This document shows, piece by piece, positions 43,188-51,311 of a DNA stretch of 64,000 nt. Position 1 is the first letter of the stretch. Every line of letters begins with the position of its first letter. The stretch is from Pseudobacillus wudalianchiensis (GTDB lineage Bacteria > Bacillota > Bacilli > Bacillales > Domibacillaceae): assembly GCF_001685015.1 (NCBI RefSeq), contig NZ_MAYT01000031.1, positions 4,791 through 68,790 of the forward strand, given 5' to 3'. Under the pieces are notes generated by a model. That model had not been told where the DNA came from and made no database searches. It saw only the letters and a list, made by a program, of their open reading frames with translations. The position numbers and the translations under genes are program-made.

Positions 43188-44141
43188 TTATGATGTTGGT
43201 TTCTTGTTGAAATGGCGCAGTACTTCTGCTATTAAGTAAGCAGCGAGTCGGACTGTTCTGTCTCCCTCATCGTACACGGGATTTACTTCTGATATATCGA
43301 AGCTAAGTAAGTTGTCTTTCTCAGCTATATATCTTAGTAGTGTTTTTACTGTTTTTGGGTCTAAGCCAAATGGAGACGGTGCACTGACCCCAGGTGCTGC
43401 ATACGAAATGATTGAATCGGTACATAAAGTTAAGATCAGGTAATCGTAGTTAGCGGCAAACCGATCGATTTCTCCAAATGTCTTTATAAAATTGTTAGCT
43501 GCTACATCCTCTTCATAAATATAGGTGCAGCCTAACCGATCAGCCGTTTGAAATAGGGATTCAGTATTTCCGAATTCCTGTATGCCAATACACAAGTAGC
43601 CTGCATGGGCATCTTGCTCAAGAATTTGTTTGAACATTGTGCCAGAAGAAGGAAGCGGCTCATCTCGCATATCAAAATGGGCGTCAATATTAATGATGCC
43701 TAATGAAGCATCAGGACCGATATGGTTTCGCGCACCTAAATAGTGACCATATAAGGTTTCGTGTCCTCCTCCTAAAATGATAGGAGTACAAGAGCTGCTG
43801 TACAGCTTATGAAGGTGACGGCCGAGCTCTTCTTGTGCTTTCTCAAGCTCTTGTCCTTCACAAGCAACATTCCCGGTATCCAGTAGTTTTCTTTCGAGAT
43901 TATATGGAAGAGGAGATAAGAACTGTCGAATCTTGTTCGGAGCTAAAGCGGCTCCTAGTCTTCCTTTATTGCGTCTGACGCCTTCTTCGCATTCAAATCC
44001 GACAAAACCAAAAGCGCTTTCATTTTCCGTTAATGTTTCCACATCTTTTAACTCCATAACTTGATGGAGACGAAAAGCATTTTGATCATTCTCACTGTCA
44101 ATTCTGCCACTCCAATACTGTTTATCTGGCAGGGTATACAT
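43188..44141 (-). CDS. hutG: Formimidoylglutamase (arginase/agmatinase fold)
   Basis: 317 residues, ureohydrolase fold. Manganese sites: GGGHETLYGH (about 121), INIDAHFDMRD (about 146) and FDISEVNP (about 249). The N-terminal ALAPNKIRQFL matches HutG more than SpeB. Reaction: N-formimidoyl-L-glutamate + water to L-glutamate + formamide. HutH, HutU and HutI are not in the window, so it may be a standalone copy serving another compound. The ATG at 44141 follows GAGGTG; an upstream GTG overlaps that site. Confidence 0.85.
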   Translation of the reverse strand: MYTLPDKQYWSGRIDSENDQNAFRLHQVMELKDVETLTENESAFGFVGFECEEGVRRNKGRLGAALAPNKIRQFLSPLPYNLERKLLDTGNVACEGQELEKAQEELGRHLHKLYSSSCTPIILGGGHETLYGHYLGARNHIGPDASLGIINIDAHFDMRDEPLPSSGTMFKQILEQDAHAGYLCIGIQEFGNTESLFQTADRLGCTYIYEEDVAANNFIKTFGEIDRFAANYDYLILTLCTDSIISYAAPGVSAPSPFGLDPKTVKTLLRYIAEKDNLLSFDISEVNPVYDEGDRTVRLAAYLIAEVLRHFNKKPTS

Positions 44142-44276
44142 AGTAATCACCTCATAGCTGCATTGTTATTAAATTCTGAAATTACTTATTTTTTATTATT
44201 ATAAAATAAAGTAATGTATAATGACTAATATAGATAATGTATATTTCTATAGTTTTTATCTATAGGAGGGTAAAAT

Positions 44277-45176
44277 ATGGAAATTCGTCATCTTCAATAC
44301 TTCATTACAATTGTAGAAAAACATACGTTTACTAATGCCGCTTCTGCTTTGCATATTTCCCAACCTTCCTTAAGTGCCTCGATAAAAAAGCTGGAAAACG
44401 AATTAGGTCTCGTGTTATTAGACCGCAGCAGCAGAGAAGTGCAATTAACAAAGGAAGGAAAGATTCTCTACCAGGAAGCGAAAAAGCTCGTGAATCATTT
44501 TGAGCACGTAGAAAACGAGATGAAACGGTTGAAGGAGCAGGGGCCGCTAGAGTTATCCATTGGGGTTATTGAATCCACCAAGTATTGGGTACCAAAAATA
44601 TTGGCACGCTTTAAAGGGGAATACAAGTATGTAAGAATTCACTTAATGGACATATTAAGCCTGACAGATGTCGAAAAGGCATTGAGCAACTTCGATATTC
44701 ATTTAGCGATAACGAATCAATATATTAATAGTGAAGAAATTGAAGTAATACCAATCTATGAAGAAAAGCTTGTCGCTCTTTTACCGGAAAATCATCCTTT
44801 GCGACATAACGAGACACTTACCATTGAAGAATTGAATCAAGAGCCTTTCATTATATGTAAAGAAGGATTTCAAACTCGTACCGATATTTTAAACGCTTTT
44901 CAGAAAGCAGGAATTAAACCGAACATACAATTTGAAATTGAGCGCTTTGAAACAGCGTGCCGGCTAGTAGAGGAAGGATTGGGTGCGACTGTCCTTCCAG
45001 AAAATTATGTGAAGTATTCGGAGACCACTCATTTTCACGTTAAGCCTTTAGAAGATCCTAACCTATCGCGAATCGTGTACGTAGCATTTGATAAAAACCG
45101 CTACTTGCCTCCGTTAGTGCTTCGGTTTATAGCGCTAGTTAAAGCATTTTTTGAAGAGGAGCAAGTGAAAGAATAG
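44277..45176 (+). CDS. LysR-type regulator, divergent from hutG
   Basis: 299 residues. Helix-turn-helix with TNAASALHISQPSLSASIKKLE, effector domain about 90-290 (CynR/CbbR-like shape). ATG behind ATAGGAGG. It shares a 135-base divergent region with hutG-gltS, which holds two CTATAG blocks 8 bases apart, possible binding sites. Expected to activate hutG-gltS in response to the substrate. Confidence 0.9.
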   Translation: MEIRHLQYFITIVEKHTFTNAASALHISQPSLSASIKKLENELGLVLLDRSSREVQLTKEGKILYQEAKKLVNHFEHVENEMKRLKEQGPLELSIGVIESTKYWVPKILARFKGEYKYVRIHLMDILSLTDVEKALSNFDIHLAITNQYINSEEIEVIPIYEEKLVALLPENHPLRHNETLTIEELNQEPFIICKEGFQTRTDILNAFQKAGIKPNIQFEIERFETACRLVEEGLGATVLPENYVKYSETTHFHVKPLEDPNLSRIVYVAFDKNRYLPPLVLRFIALVKAFFEEEQVKE

Positions 45177-45189
45177 GGAGAACAACCTG

Positions 45190-45213
45190 AGGCCAATTCA
45201 TTTGGTCTTTTTT
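45190..45213 (+). terminator. Intrinsic terminator of lysR
   Basis: GAGGCCAA / TTGGTC stem, 5-base loop, then eight Ts. Confidence 0.75.
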
Positions 45214-45303
45214 TTATCAATAAAACATAAAAAAATCCGTTCTGTTCTGTCTCTTAAACAATCAGGCGGATTGATCAAAATATTCATTTACAAAGACCAA
45301 TGT

Positions 45304-45432
45304 TTATTCCTCCGTTTTACTTAGGCAGCGTTCGCATTCGTTGTGATAGCACTCGTGTTGTTCTGCAATCTCAGCACCGCATTGGCAACATTGCTTTCCT
45401 GGGATGTTTTGGTAAAAGTCTAATGGCATCAT
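45304..45432 (-). CDS. YhfH-like zinc-finger peptide, copy 2
   Basis: 42 residues (MMPLDFYQNIPGKQCCQCG...HECYHNECERC). Seven differences or more from copy 1 but the same length and layout. Six cysteines: CCxC, HEC and ECERC, consistent with a zinc ribbon. Strong GGAGG at 8 bases. The flanking terminator and promoter are also duplicated, so the whole locus was copied, 3.6 kb from copy 1. Confidence 0.78.
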   Translation of the reverse strand: MMPLDFYQNIPGKQCCQCGAEIAEQHECYHNECERCLSKTEE

Positions 45433-45480
45433 ATTGATGACCTCCTTGTTTTTTAATTATTCTGATTTCTTGTTGAATTC

Positions 45481-45520
45481 ATTGTATTATAACAGAAAGT
45501 AAAAATCAACACCTGTTATA
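45481..45520 (-). promoter_or_regulatory. Promoter and TATAACAG palindrome of yhfH-like copy 2
   Basis: Minus strand TTGATT (45504-45509), 17-base spacer, TACAAT (45481-45486). TATAACAG (45488-45495) and CTGTTATA (45513-45520) with a 17-base gap, as in copy 1, though the spacer bases differ. Confidence 0.7.
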
Positions 45521-45555
45521 TAATTAATTGAAAAATTTTAAAAAATAAATGAAGA

Positions 45556-45593
45556 GCTGCTTGTAAAACCAATTTGTTTGGTTTTGCAAGCAG
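45556..45593 (-). terminator. Intrinsic terminator of the membrane protein gene
   Basis: GCTGCTTG-x-AAAACCAA pairs with TTTGGTTTT-x-CAAGCAGC; T-rich on the minus strand. Confidence 0.7.
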
Positions 45594-45599
45594 CCCCCT

Positions 45600-46667
45600 T
45601 CATCGCATTTGGTGAGTTAACCGTTTTCGAATCATATGGACAAGAAATGTTTCATAAAGCCACAGTTCAATCATCAGCAAGAAAAAAATGATAGGTATGC
45701 CCGCTGTTAAAATAATAGATCTTACAGTAACGAACCAATCCATCTCTGGTTTTATAAGAGAGGTAAAGATGTAGAACATGACAAAAGTAAATAACCGGCT
45801 CCATTGAGTGACATTGTACGTCCAGAGTCCCTGTTTAAACCCATAGTGTCTAAGGCGCTTAATCAGCCGCCAAACTTCAAGTGATTCAACAAGGAGAAAG
45901 ACAAGCGTAACAGCGATCCATAATAAGAGAATATAGGGCTTACCAATAGCACTGGAAACGATGCAGGCAAATCCAGTAATCGATAAAGCTCCATGTAAAA
46001 TACAATTCGTGTTAGCCCAGTCATCTTCTATGGTCCAGCCTGGAGTAAACATGTGCCGAATGATAAAGAAGGCGCTCGCAGCATACAGAGTGAGTCCCAT
46101 ACTAATGAGCACTCGATCGAGTATAAGGGGAACATTACTGTGAATGACATTCAGGAGCAGGACAAGTGATTGCGTGCTGACAGTAGTCAGAAGTAAGATA
46201 CCATGTACATTTAGCTCCAGATTTCTCCGTATTTCGTGAAAGGATTGGAACGACAGCCATAAATAATAAATCCAAAGAGCCACGTTAACGTATGAAAGAA
46301 AGAGGACAGCAGGCCGCCAGTAGCTGAATTGCTCAAAAATCAGAATAGCACAAATAGAAGTACCGGCAATCCACGTGCCGATACCGAACCGGTTTAACGG
46401 ATGGACGATATGTAATGAGCTAAATCGCCTGTAGACGATTGATAAGATAATAGAAAAAGAAAATGCTGCCCAGAAAGTGATAGTCAACGCGCTGAGCATT
46501 TTAATAAAGAAAAAATGAGAATTCGCTAGGTGATACAGCACCCCATGAATAATAATCCCAAGAGCCATAACAATGGCCATGGTAGACGTTTTGATGAAAA
46601 TCTTATGGTGAAAAATAAACAACATTAGGCAAACGGTAATGACAGTAAATAAGATAAAGAGCAACAT
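45600..46667 (-). CDS. Polytopic membrane protein, possibly TDT/SLAC1-like
   Basis: About 355 residues with nine to ten helices and short loops; basic C terminus (HMIRKRLTHQMR). The RFGIGTWIAGTSICAILIFEQ segment recalls the TDT (tellurite resistance/dicarboxylate) family, but the resemblance is weak. The ATG at 46667 is preferred over the GTG three codons earlier, which has no ribosome site; GGTG lies 6-7 bases upstream of the ATG. Convergent with nothing; own terminator. Function unknown. Confidence 0.65.
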   Translation of the reverse strand: MLLFILFTVITVCLMLFIFHHKIFIKTSTMAIVMALGIIIHGVLYHLANSHFFFIKMLSALTITFWAAFSFSIILSIVYRRFSSLHIVHPLNRFGIGTWIAGTSICAILIFEQFSYWRPAVLFLSYVNVALWIYYLWLSFQSFHEIRRNLELNVHGILLLTTVSTQSLVLLLNVIHSNVPLILDRVLISMGLTLYAASAFFIIRHMFTPGWTIEDDWANTNCILHGALSITGFACIVSSAIGKPYILLLWIAVTLVFLLVESLEVWRLIKRLRHYGFKQGLWTYNVTQWSRLFTFVMFYIFTSLIKPEMDWFVTVRSIILTAGIPIIFFLLMIELWLYETFLVHMIRKRLTHQMR

Positions 46668-46876
46668 AGTTTTCACCGCTTTTACAGAGTATTTTCATAG
46701 AATAACATGATTTTAAAGAAAGGGGAGAGTCATAAGAATAGGTAATTTGGTCTTTTTAAAAGGCTGAATTTATAGTGTTTTTATCCTGAAATTACAATGT
46801 TATCCAGTTATAGGAACCTTTCTTCCTTTTATTCGTGTAAAATAGATGGAGGATGATCGATGAGGAGGGAATACAT

Positions 46877-47761
46877 ATGAAAAAATGGACTAAATGGATG
46901 GCGGCGGGCGTGTTGACTCTTGGGCTTGCCGCCTGTGGGGAAACAGCAAAACCGACACCAGAAACGCCGAAGGAAGAGAAGAGTGAAATGGCGCTTGGAG
47001 AGGTGTTTAATCAAGCAATTAAAGCTTCTAAGGAAACAAAAAGCATGAGTGCGAAAGTCAATATGAAGCAAAAAATCAACTATCCAGCAGAACAGAAATC
47101 AATGGATACGGCAATGGACATGGATATGAACATTACGACAGAACCGCTCGCTATTTATCAAAAAGGTACGATGACTGCTTCAGGGGAAGGCAGCGAACAA
47201 ATGCCATCTATGAACATTGAATCGTACATGACGCCGGAAGGATTTTATATGAATGAACCCCAAAGCGGCAAGTGGATTAAGATGCCGACAGAATTGTACG
47301 ATCAAATAATGAACATGTCTCAGCAGCAAGTCGAGCCGGAAGAGCAGCTGAAGCAGCTTCAACAGTTTAAAGATGACTTTACATTTGAACAAACGGCGGA
47401 TGAGTATGTATTGAAACTCGATGCATCAGGAGAGAAGTTTAATAAGCTGATAGAAACACAAATGGCACAAATGACGCAAGGAGCAACGGGTGCAGAAGCA
47501 GAGGCCATGATGAAAGAAATGATGAAGGCGATGAAGATTGAAAAAGTGAACTACACCATTTACCTTGATAAAGAGTCTTTCCAAACAACGAAAATGGATG
47601 TAGATATGGATATGGCGATGGATATTGAAGGCAATGAAATGAAAACATCTCAAATAATGAATGTTGTCTACAGCAACTTCAATAAGGTAGAGCCAATTAA
47701 AGTTCCAGAAGATATCCTCAACAGTGCTCAGGAAATGCCAGTGCCAGCTATGCAACAATAG
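46877..47761 (+). CDS. DUF6612 family lipoprotein
   Basis: 294 residues. Signal with lipobox LAACG, a low-complexity linker (KPTPETPKEEKS), then a beta-rich domain of about 240 residues with repeated methionine-aspartate runs (AMDMDMNI, VDMDMAMDIEGNEM). This resembles DUF6612 and LppX/LolA-like lipid-binding folds. ATG at 46877 behind GAGGAGGG; the upstream in-frame codon would break the signal peptide. Methionine is very frequent in the domain. Confidence 0.85.
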   Translation: MKKWTKWMAAGVLTLGLAACGETAKPTPETPKEEKSEMALGEVFNQAIKASKETKSMSAKVNMKQKINYPAEQKSMDTAMDMDMNITTEPLAIYQKGTMTASGEGSEQMPSMNIESYMTPEGFYMNEPQSGKWIKMPTELYDQIMNMSQQQVEPEEQLKQLQQFKDDFTFEQTADEYVLKLDASGEKFNKLIETQMAQMTQGATGAEAEAMMKEMMKAMKIEKVNYTIYLDKESFQTTKMDVDMDMAMDIEGNEMKTSQIMNVVYSNFNKVEPIKVPEDILNSAQEMPVPAMQQ

Positions 47762-47777
47762 CAAGCGTTTGTTAGTA

Positions 47778-47816
47778 GCCTGAGCCCTGCTGATCAAAGC
47801 GGGGCTCAGGCTATTT
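47778..47816. terminator. Bidirectional terminator
   Basis: AGCCTGAGCCC / GGGCTCAGGCT stem between the DUF6612 gene and the YdhR-like gene; T-rich on the plus strand. Confidence 0.8.
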
Positions 47817-47818
47817 CT

Positions 47819-48124
47819 TTACTTTATCGGTCCACGATTAATCCTGCTTAACTCATCGTTCACTTCGAAAATTTGCCCATGAACTTCCGCAATCCCAAAG
47901 CCGTTTAGACGCTTAGTATGCTTCGATAAATAATTTTCAGCGTCAGCTTTCGTTTCAAACAGGTAAATGCCGCCTGCTTCTTTTGTTTCCTGATTCTCCG
48001 TCCAAATTTTCCAGATAAAGCCCTTTTCGTCATTAATGCTCTTCGCCAAATCGGTGAAGGCTGCTATCATTTCAGCGCCAAATGGTCCGGGATGATCAAA
48101 GTCTACTTGTAATAAATAAGCCAC
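47819..48124 (-). CDS. YdhR-family putative monooxygenase
   Basis: 101 residues, dimeric ferredoxin-like fold. Typical KGFIWKIWTENQETKEAGGIYLFETKADAENYLSKH, with the C-terminal EVNDELSRINRGPI. YdhR proteins are small cofactorless oxygenase-like proteins of unclear substrate. Third gene of the HxlR-DsbA-YdhR operon (3-base gap). Confidence 0.88.
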   Translation of the reverse strand: MAYLLQVDFDHPGPFGAEMIAAFTDLAKSINDEKGFIWKIWTENQETKEAGGIYLFETKADAENYLSKHTKRLNGFGIAEVHGQIFEVNDELSRINRGPIK

Positions 48125-48127
48125 GCC

Positions 48128-49063
48128 TTACTCCCCTTTGTTTAGTTTTTTCTCTATATACATCTCCCCAAGAAGATGGTTTAATTCATACTCAGTTGGT
48201 GAAAGATTTTTTTGAATAAAAGATTCTGTCTCAGCTTGTTCTAGGTCATACATCGCTTCAATTTCTTTTGAGAACAATAATTTCTCTGCATCGAGAAGCT
48301 GGCGTAATTCCGGGAGCGGCTGTGGCTGCAATTCTTCATCCAAAGGGAGAAGCTGCTGTAGTCCCTTGACGTAGTGATCGAGTGAGCGAGCCCCGACAAT
48401 TTTGATACCTTTGTTTTCTTCATTGACCATAATAATAGTCGGGAATCCGCGGACGCCAAGCTTTCGAGATAAGGCAAAGTCTTGGTCGAGCAGCTGTTGG
48501 CCAATAGGAGAATTTACTTCTTCGACGATTTTCTTTCCGTTAAGTCCAAGCTGATTGACGATGTCCATTAACACTTGAGCGTCGCCAATATTGCGGTTAA
48601 AGGCAAATACCGCTTCGCGTGCACGGCGCAAAAAAGCAGCGGCAAGCTGCTCGTTATCCCTTTGGATCAGTTTAAACACGCGGGAGGGAGGATAAGATGA
48701 TTGAACTGGATTGTCGTACCACAATGATCCATCAATCGGCATACGGGAATGTTCGCCAACTTCTCTCCAATGCGAAGCCACGTTAGAAGGTGCTGAAATG
48801 CCATTTGCTGTATCGGCGAAACCTTCCCAGCCTTTCAGCAAACCACCCATCACAGTATGAATATTAAAATGATGTTTGTATTGTTCTAAAAATCGGCGCA
48901 GAACCGGTTCTAGGGCCCAGCAGTGAGAGCAGATGGGGTCCGTCACATAATAAAGCTCAATAGATTTTTTTACATGATCGAATTGGAAGATCTCCATCTC
49001 TTCATCATTGGCTGGACCACAAACTCCGGTTTCTAAGTCGCAGATCATATTAGGATTAGTCAT
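48128..49063 (-). CDS. DsbA-family thiol protein (SpxH/YjbH-like)
   Basis: 311 residues, thioredoxin fold with an all-helical insertion. Active site CSHC in DPICSHCWALEP near residue 42 and the cis-Pro GVRGFPTII near 204; further cysteines near the N terminus (MICDLETGVCG). Similar to YjbH/SpxH, the adaptor for Spx proteolysis in Bacillus, but in an operon with an HxlR regulator, so probably a paralogue. No signal peptide, so cytosolic. Start overlaps the HxlR gene by 8 bases. Confidence 0.85.
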   Translation of the reverse strand: MTNPNMICDLETGVCGPANDEEMEIFQFDHVKKSIELYYVTDPICSHCWALEPVLRRFLEQYKHHFNIHTVMGGLLKGWEGFADTANGISAPSNVASHWREVGEHSRMPIDGSLWYDNPVQSSYPPSRVFKLIQRDNEQLAAAFLRRAREAVFAFNRNIGDAQVLMDIVNQLGLNGKKIVEEVNSPIGQQLLDQDFALSRKLGVRGFPTIIMVNEENKGIKIVGARSLDHYVKGLQQLLPLDEELQPQPLPELRQLLDAEKLLFSKEIEAMYDLEQAETESFIQKNLSPTEYELNHLLGEMYIEKKLNKGE

Positions 49064-49397
49064 TTGATTCTCTCCTTTTCTCTTCTAAGTTCATATGTTT
49101 TTGCGCCCACTGTTGAATGGGCTTCAGTGCAGCAGCGAGCGATTGGCCTTTCTCTGTTAACCGGTAAGAAATTACGACAGGTGATCCGCCCGTTACTCTC
49201 TTTTCGACTAAGCCGTACTCTATCAATTCAGATAATTTTAGTGAAAGAGCCCGCGGCGTAATGTCTAGAAGATCCCGCTTCATGTCAGTAAAGTGAGCGT
49301 CGCCATCGTTATAAAGGGACAAATAGTGAAGAATCAATCCGTTCCACTTCTTACCGAGTATTTGAAAGGAGCGCTCTAAATAAGGACAAATATCCAT
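49056..49397 (-). CDS. HxlR-family regulator of the DsbA-YdhR operon
   Basis: 113 residues. One N-terminal cysteine (C4 in MDICPYLER), winged-helix core with GKKWNGLILHYLS and DLLDITPRALSLKLSELIEYGLVEKR. First gene of a three-gene operon with DsbA-like and YdhR proteins; likely represses it and is derepressed by thiol oxidants. ATG at 49397 follows AGAGGTG; a longer frame upstream would have a hydrophobic lead without ribosome site. Confidence 0.88.
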   Translation of the reverse strand: MDICPYLERSFQILGKKWNGLILHYLSLYNDGDAHFTDMKRDLLDITPRALSLKLSELIEYGLVEKRVTGGSPVVISYRLTEKGQSLAAALKPIQQWAQKHMNLEEKRRESND

Positions 49398-49570
49398 AAG
49401 ATCACCTCTCTTTGATATAATAATTATATCTAGTATAAAAAATATATAAAGAGATATACTCATTTATTTTTTTATTAATTTAAAAAAGAAACAACTTGCT
49501 CTTTTTATATCAGCGATTTAAATACGGGTGTAAAATGATAAGAAGCCTAAGCGAAAGAAAGGTGATGTGA

Positions 49571-49957
49571 GTGAATGTGTTATTCGTGATGATTGGCGGT
49601 TTTTTTGGCGCTATCGGCAGATATTTAATAGGGGAGTGGGTGCAGCCAGTCCATGAATTTCCGTTAGGAACCTTACTTATTAATCTTATCGGCTGCTTTT
49701 TTCTTGGCTGGTTTTTGACATTTGTCAATCGCTATAAGAGGGTAAAGCCTGAAATTATTTTGATGATCGGAACAGGGGTAATCGGTTCTTTTACTACTTT
49801 TTCGACCTTTTCAGTAGAAACTGTTCATTTGTTTCAGGGAGGACATGCTTTTCTTGCTGTGCTCTATGTACTGGTGAGCACGTTGTTTGGTTTGCTGTTG
49901 GCCGATGCCGGGCGCAGATGGGCCTTATCTGGTGAAAAAGAAGGTCTGGAAGGATGA
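49571..49957 (+). CDS. crcB: CrcB/Fluc fluoride channel subunit 1
   Basis: 128 residues, four helices. Family marks GGFFGAIGRYLIGEWV, the Asn in GTLLINLIGCFFLGW, and GVIGSFTTFSTFSVETVHLF. GTG start behind AAAGGTGATGTGA. Fluc channels export fluoride; many Firmicutes have two subunits forming a heterodimer, as here. The next gene overlaps by 4 bases. Confidence 0.93.
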   Translation: MNVLFVMIGGFFGAIGRYLIGEWVQPVHEFPLGTLLINLIGCFFLGWFLTFVNRYKRVKPEIILMIGTGVIGSFTTFSTFSVETVHLFQGGHAFLAVLYVLVSTLFGLLLADAGRRWALSGEKEGLEG

Positions 49958-50301
49958 TTTGGTTCATTGGAATAGGTGGTGCTTTAGGAGCGAGCTCTAG
50001 GTTTTTATTAGGAAATCTTTTAAATAAGAAATCGCTGTTTCCAGCAGGAACATGGCTGATAAATGTGACCGGCTCTTTTCTGCTTGGCTGGCTAGCCGGG
50101 CTTCATTTAGCTGGTCAAATTAGTGAAGAGCTATGGTTATTTGGAGGCGTTGGCTTTTGTGGAGCATACACAACCTTTTCTACCTTTGGTTACGAAACGA
50201 TCACGTTACTTCAGTCTAAGAAATTAAAAACAGCGGTTGCGTACATCACAGCTTCATTATTAGCAGGAGGAATTGCAGCTGCAATTGGCCTGCTCATTTA
50301 A
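49954..50301 (+). CDS. crcB: CrcB/Fluc fluoride channel subunit 2
   Basis: 115 residues, four helices; GGALGASSRFLLGNLL, GTWLINVTGSFLLGWLAG and GFCGAYTTFSTFGYETITLL. ATGA overlap with subunit 1. Fluc heterodimer partner. No fluoride riboswitch was recognised upstream of the pair. Confidence 0.93.
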   Translation: MIWFIGIGGALGASSRFLLGNLLNKKSLFPAGTWLINVTGSFLLGWLAGLHLAGQISEELWLFGGVGFCGAYTTFSTFGYETITLLQSKKLKTAVAYITASLLAGGIAAAIGLLI

Positions 50302-50360
50302 GGCTAATGGTTGTTTTATTTCAATATGCTCGTAATAGGATAAGGTATGGGGGTGCGGTT

Positions 50361-50576
50361 GTGAGTGAAAACAAAGAAACACCTGAAAGAAGAAGAGAAA
50401 GACTCAGACAAGAAGAATTAAAAAGAAATCCGGCTGGAAATCTGCATGATTCGTTTAATAGGGCTCATGCCGGAAGCCTTGCTGATTTAGTCGGCAGTTT
50501 AGGCTGGAAAGGCACTGGCATACTTATTCTCGTTATTATAATAGGGTTTCTCATCGCAGCTATAGTTATAAAGTAA
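50361..50576 (+). CDS. DUF6366 family small membrane protein
   Basis: 71 residues. A charged N-terminal part with KETPERRRERLRQEELKRNPAGNLHDSFNRAH and one C-terminal membrane helix (GWKGTGILILVIIIGFLIAAIVI). This is the DUF6366 pattern. The GTG at 50361 has TATGGGGGTG before it. Function unknown. Confidence 0.8.
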   Translation: MSENKETPERRRERLRQEELKRNPAGNLHDSFNRAHAGSLADLVGSLGWKGTGILILVIIIGFLIAAIVIK

Positions 50577-50657
50577 GAAGATTTCTTTTTGAGGTTTTTA
50601 CTAGCCGTCATTTTCTAGAGGGAAAGTGTCAATAATTTGAACATTCTAATAATTGAT

Positions 50658-50686
50658 TGACCTGCTCAGAAGCCTCTTATAAAATG
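50658..50686 (+). promoter_or_regulatory. Sigma-A promoter of DUF3055-like copy 2
   Basis: TTGACC, 17-base spacer, TAAAAT, about 145 bases before the ATG. Confidence 0.6.
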
Positions 50687-50751
50687 AGTACATATTAAAT
50701 GAAACTGATCAATCTATGGGACTTCCCACAAGAAGCCGTTAGTAGATAAAT

Positions 50752-50795
50752 GCCAGTTAACGCCAGTAATCAAAAGGCTGTTAACTGGCTCTTTT
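50752..50795 (+). terminator. Leader hairpin (possible attenuator)
   Basis: GCCAGTTAAC and GTTAACTGGC around a 19-base loop, followed by TCTTTT. It lies inside the leader of the DUF3055-like gene, 35 bases before the ATG, so it could attenuate that transcript. Confidence 0.5.
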
Positions 50796-50829
50796 GGTTG
50801 CTGGAAAAATAAGAGAAAGGGATGATAGA

Positions 50830-51123
50830 ATGGGGATTACTTTGTTAATGGATGAAAGAGAACTGCAATCGAGCCGGTACGTCTGTATCGTGACAGATCA
50901 TGAGCTATACAATTTAGCGATCATTCATACAAGTCAGTTTTGCGGTAAAAGCCTAGTGTTTTCCATTTTGAATGCACAAATGGTGTTAATGTCTCAAGAG
51001 GACATCGAAGATACAGCCTATTGGATGGAGAAATTAGGCGTTGTTAAGGAAGATATTGAGGAAATTCAAGCCTTCTTTTATACGGTATTGGGAAAGAGTG
51101 AATCTGTCAGCGTTTATAATTAA
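50830..51123 (+). CDS. DUF3055-like (SAV0927-type) protein, copy 2
   Basis: 97 residues, gapless paralogue of the gene at 34319-34612, with SSRYVCIVTDHELYNLAIIHTSQFCG in the family motif. ATG behind AAAGGGATG. Transcribed from a sigma-A promoter with a leader hairpin, unlike the sigma-54-type copy 1. Function unknown. Confidence 0.75.
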   Translation: MGITLLMDERELQSSRYVCIVTDHELYNLAIIHTSQFCGKSLVFSILNAQMVLMSQEDIEDTAYWMEKLGVVKEDIEEIQAFFYTVLGKSESVSVYN

Positions 51124-51149
51124 TAAATTTGTCAGCTGAAGTTTAATGA

Positions 51150-51202
51150 GAGGCCTGCGCAGCAAAGTGGTTGTATCCACGACTAGCTGCTCAGGCTTTT
51201 TT
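51150..51202 (+). terminator. Intrinsic terminator
   Basis: AGGCCTG-x-GCAGC pairs with GCTGC-x-CAGGCT, followed by seven Ts. Confidence 0.75.
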
Positions 51203-51311
51203 TGGTTTTAGACCATGATCTGATAACAAATTGCTATTAGACATAGAGCCTTATTGACTTTTATAATGAAATTGAAATATTTAAAAAATTACATAATAAA
51301 AGGGGGATCCG

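Noticed and set aside
49464-49570. Fluoride riboswitch before the crcB pair
   Set aside because: The conserved GGxGAUGG and CUGAUGACUCC-type blocks are not present.
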